A stretch of DNA of 64,000 bases, from positions 186,001-250,000 of the forward strand of contig NZ_CP049906.1 of assembly GCF_011305535.1 (NCBI RefSeq), written 5' to 3'. Positions 61,862 to 64,000 of the stretch are shown here, piece by piece; the first letter of the stretch is position 1; every line of letters starts with the position of its first letter. Under the pieces are notes generated by a model, which was given only the letters and a program-made list of their open reading frames with translations, was not told the origin of the DNA and ran no database searches. Made by a program: the position numbers and the translations under genes. The DNA comes from Diaphorobacter sp. HDW4B. GTDB lineage: Bacteria; Pseudomonadota; Gammaproteobacteria; Burkholderiales; Burkholderiaceae_C.

Positions 61862-61961
61862 AGTCACATCTCAAAATCAACGTAATATATTGATTTATAT
61901 GGAAAATTTGACTTATTCACAGAATCCAAATCTCTTTAATTACTTTGAATATATTTAATCT
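61862..61961. other. AT-rich DNA unwinding element of oriV with a second DnaA box
   Basis: About 100 bp with markedly high A+T (AATATATTGATTTATATGG, TTGAATATATTTAATC), the most AT-rich stretch of the window, right after array II. TTATTCACA at 61913-61921 is another DnaA box (fits TTWTNCACA). Likely where strands first open. Confidence 0.75.
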
Positions 61962-62105
61962 CGTGACCTTTGAAGTCTTCAGTTAGTCAGTGGAACGACT
62001 TTTTAACGAGTGTTTCCTCAAAACTTCCATTCGGAGGCAGGAATTCTTCGATTTTTCGTGGAAGCGCTGCATAATTGAATCTATTTCAATCAGCGGAAGG
62101 TAACC

Positions 62106-63287
62106 ATGAATCTCACACAAGCCATCAGGCGACAGAACCTGGAAGACATCGAGGTACAGGCTACTCGTGTGGCAGGCATGATGGCGGCAATCCGCTCTGC
62201 GATGCTGCCACCCACTGCCGCCAAGTCTGCTCCTAGTATGAGCATCTCGCAACTGGCACAGCTGTGCCAAGTAGATAAGACGAAGATCACCTATCGAGTG
62301 AAGCGCGGCGATCTGCCAGCCGGGACCATGGTTGGCAACAAGAGAGTCTGGTCAATGGAGGAAACTCAGGAATGGGTCCGCGCCTTCAGAGCAGATCATC
62401 TGCGTCCCAATGATGCGGTCGGTACCACCATCACCGTGGCCAACTTCAAGGGCGGCGTGGCCAAAACGACGACGGCAGTGGCCCTTTCTCAAGGCTTGTC
62501 CCTGCGTGGACACAAGGTGCTGCTGCTGGATCTGGACCCTCAAGGTTCGGCAACCACTCTGTTCGGGGTTCTTCCCGATGCGGAAGTCGAAGTCGAAAAC
62601 ACAGCCATGCCGCTGTTCTCCGGAGAGCATGCCGACCTGAGCTACGCGATTCGCAAGACTTACTGGCCCTCCGTCGATCTGATCTGTGCGGCCCCTCTTC
62701 TCTTTGGTGCTGAATTTGTCCTCCCCGCACGGCAATCATCCGACCCAGGCTTCGAGTTCTGGCGGGTTCTTGACCGTGGTCTTGACCAAGCGAGAGCGGA
62801 ATACGATGTGATCGTGATCGACACCCCCCCTGCCCTGTCTTACGTGACCATCAATGCGTTGATGGCGGCCGACGGTGTGATCATGCCTGTTCCTCCCTCG
62901 GCTCTGGACTTTGCATCCAGCGCTCAATTCTGGGATCTGTTCTCCGACTTGTGCAACCAGCTCATTCGTGCTCGCGGACAGGACAAGACTTTTGAGTTCA
63001 TCGACGTGCTGCTGTCTCGTGTCGAATCGTCCGACGCGGCCAGTTCGGTCGTTCGTCAATGGGTGATTGAGGCTTATGGCGACAAGGTTCTGCCGATCGA
63101 GATTCCCAAGACAGCAGTCACATCTTCTGCGAGCGCCGAGTTCGGAACCGTCTATGACGTTCCCAAGGGCTCGATGAATGCGAAGACGTTCAGCCGTGCT
63201 CGCGATGCATACGATCGGATGGTGGAACTTGTCGAACAGCAAGTCGAAGCTGTCTGGGCCTCTCAGCTTGAAAATGGAGATGAATGA
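62106..63287 (+). CDS. parA: ParA-type partition ATPase (with N-terminal HTH)
   Basis: 393 residues, ribosome-binding site GGAAGG. Residues about 45-95 form a MerR-like HTH (SMSISQLAQLCQVDKTKITY, then VGNKRVW), so it is a large, P1-type ParA (type Ia) that can repress its own operon. Deviant Walker A FKGGVAKTTT at 114-123, Walker A' LLDLDPQGSATT near 142-153 and Walker B VIVIDTPPAL near 240. It moves ParB-parS complexes along the nucleoid. parB follows with a one-base overlap. Origin side upstream, 61962-62105, contains its promoter. Confidence 0.93.
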   Translation: MNLTQAIRRQNLEDIEVQATRVAGMMAAIRSAMLPPTAAKSAPSMSISQLAQLCQVDKTKITYRVKRGDLPAGTMVGNKRVWSMEETQEWVRAFRADHLRPNDAVGTTITVANFKGGVAKTTTAVALSQGLSLRGHKVLLLDLDPQGSATTLFGVLPDAEVEVENTAMPLFSGEHADLSYAIRKTYWPSVDLICAAPLLFGAEFVLPARQSSDPGFEFWRVLDRGLDQARAEYDVIVIDTPPALSYVTINALMAADGVIMPVPPSALDFASSAQFWDLFSDLCNQLIRARGQDKTFEFIDVLLSRVESSDAASSVVRQWVIEAYGDKVLPIEIPKTAVTSSASAEFGTVYDVPKGSMNAKTFSRARDAYDRMVELVEQQVEAVWASQLENGDE

Positions 63288-64000
63288 TGAGCATTCGGGA
63301 CAAAGCCTCCAAGATCAATTTTGGGCAGTTGCCAGGCATGGCTCCTACCGAGCCAGCCGACAAGCCTGAATTGAAGCCCAAGACGGCTCCTGGATTCTTG
63401 ATGGCACATGCGGCCAATCAGAAATCCGATTTGCTTCGTGAGAACGAAACGCTGAAGGAGCAGGTTCAAGATCTGACGGTTGCAGCTTCGCGAGTCAAGG
63501 AGCTTCAGGAAGAGGCGAAGGTCTGGGAGAACGCGAAGGTCACCCGTCAGATCGACACAGCCCTCATCGTTCGGAGCCCCTGGGCAAACCGTGATCCCAA
63601 GCACTTTGAGACGGCCCAGTTTCAGCAACTGAAGCTGGAAATTGAGAATGCCGGTGGAAACGTTGTGCCGATCAAGGTACGACCCATAGCCAATGGCAAG
63701 TATGAGATTGTCTATGGCCACCGTCGTTATGAGGCTTGCAAACAGTTGGGCTTGCCAGTGCTGGCGCTGGTCGACAACCTGGACGATGTCGGACTCTTCG
63801 TGGAGATGGAGCGCGAGAACAGAAACCGTGACGATCTTTCTCCTTGGGAGAAGGGCGTCTGGTACCAGTCGATCCTGAAGCGCGGACTGTTCCCATCCCA
63901 CAGAAAACTCGCGGATGCCATTGGCTTGGATCAGTCTACCGTCAGCCGTGCGATCACCATTGCTGAATTGCCGCCTCAAGTGGTTGAGGCTTTTTCTTCG
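63287..64000 (+). CDS. parB: ParB partition protein, N-terminal 238 residues (3' end outside window)
   Basis: Start ATG 63287 is chosen because GGAG ends eight bases upstream; the ATG at 63284 overlaps the parA stop. Order: a Lys/Pro-rich arm that normally stimulates ParA, a coiled-coil-like stretch (about 45-80), the CTP-binding ParB/Srx core with YGHRRYEACKQLG near 145 and VEMERENRNRDDLSPWEKG near 175-193, and an HTH (LADAIGLDQSTVSRAI) near 212-227. The gene runs off the right edge at LPPQVVEAFSS. No parS site was located in the window. Confidence 0.93.
   Translation, partial: MSIRDKASKINFGQLPGMAPTEPADKPELKPKTAPGFLMAHAANQKSDLLRENETLKEQVQDLTVAASRVKELQEEAKVWENAKVTRQIDTALIVRSPWANRDPKHFETAQFQQLKLEIENAGGNVVPIKVRPIANGKYEIVYGHRRYEACKQLGLPVLALVDNLDDVGLFVEMERENRNRDDLSPWEKGVWYQSILKRGLFPSHRKLADAIGLDQSTVSRAITIAELPPQVVEAFSS

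Noticed and set aside
63284-63289. Upstream ATG (63284) as the parB start
   Set aside because: Distance to GGAG is only four bases; the next ATG at 63287 has better spacing.
1-64000. tRNA, rRNA or riboswitch genes
   Set aside because: No cloverleaf-like or rRNA-like segment was noticed in the intergenic regions on reading; a covariance-model scan would be needed to exclude small RNAs.

Overview
The window looks like part of a secondary replicon (large plasmid or chromid) of a betaproteobacterium, most likely Burkholderiales and perhaps Comamonadaceae. The reasons are the GC-rich genes, eight Bug (TctC-type) solute-binding proteins, several CaiB/BaiF CoA-transferases, many LysR regulators, and a plasmid-type rep/oriV/parAB block at the right end. 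No rRNA, tRNA or CRISPR array was seen, and the genes are almost all accessory catabolism. The host assignment is an inference from gene content.

Layout. 1-641 is the tail of a LysR regulator. 756-10058 holds two giant unassigned proteins (1650 and 1435 aa) in one minus-strand operon. 10059-10878 is gene-poor and carries a Phd-antitoxin-like remnant. 10879-17461 is a non-phosphorylating sugar-acid route (L-arabonate dehydratase, Bug receptor, 2-oxoglutarate-semialdehyde dehydrogenase, L-2-keto-3-deoxyarabonate dehydratase) with a divergent GbpR-like LysR gene. 17609-25701 is an organosulfur module: CaiB-type CoA-transferase, an acyl-CoA-dehydrogenase-fold protein carrying the three diagnostic residues of 3-sulfinopropionyl-CoA desulfinase, a 3-mercaptopropionate-type thiol dioxygenase, LysR, Bug, a YfcG-like GST and a glutathione-reductase-like flavoprotein. 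Together they form a plausible complete route from 3,3'-dithiodipropionate or 3-mercaptopropionate to propionyl-CoA and sulfite.

25760-30731 is a two-subunit CoA-transferase, a CaiB enzyme, LysR and a divergent Bug. It shares a 27-bp promoter element with the organosulfur module. 30836-40591 is an amino-acid degradation set (M20 amidohydrolase, PLP aminotransferase, ThDP decarboxylase, aldehyde dehydrogenase, two Bugs) with a LysR gene and a D-amino-acid-transaminase-like enzyme. 41019-44945 has a Bug/MlrC pair, a GST and a small unknown. 45296-50903 has a TIGR03032 protein and an Asp/Asn-hydroxylase-sulfotransferase fusion, divergent from a secreted beta-helix protein with an IPTL-type C-terminal sorting signal. 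A truncated APS-kinase (cysC) remnant ending at an IS-like terminus follows.

51148-59881 is an eight-gene operon (two MaoC-fold subunits, two Bugs, CaiB, rhodanese, FAD hydroxylase, persulfide-dioxygenase-like MBL protein) divergent from an IclR regulator. It is a second sulfur-linked pathway that I cannot assign to a known substrate. 59914-64000 is the replication and partition region: rep, a perfect inverted-repeat operator, nine iterons in two spacings, DnaA boxes, an AT-rich region, parA and the start of parB.
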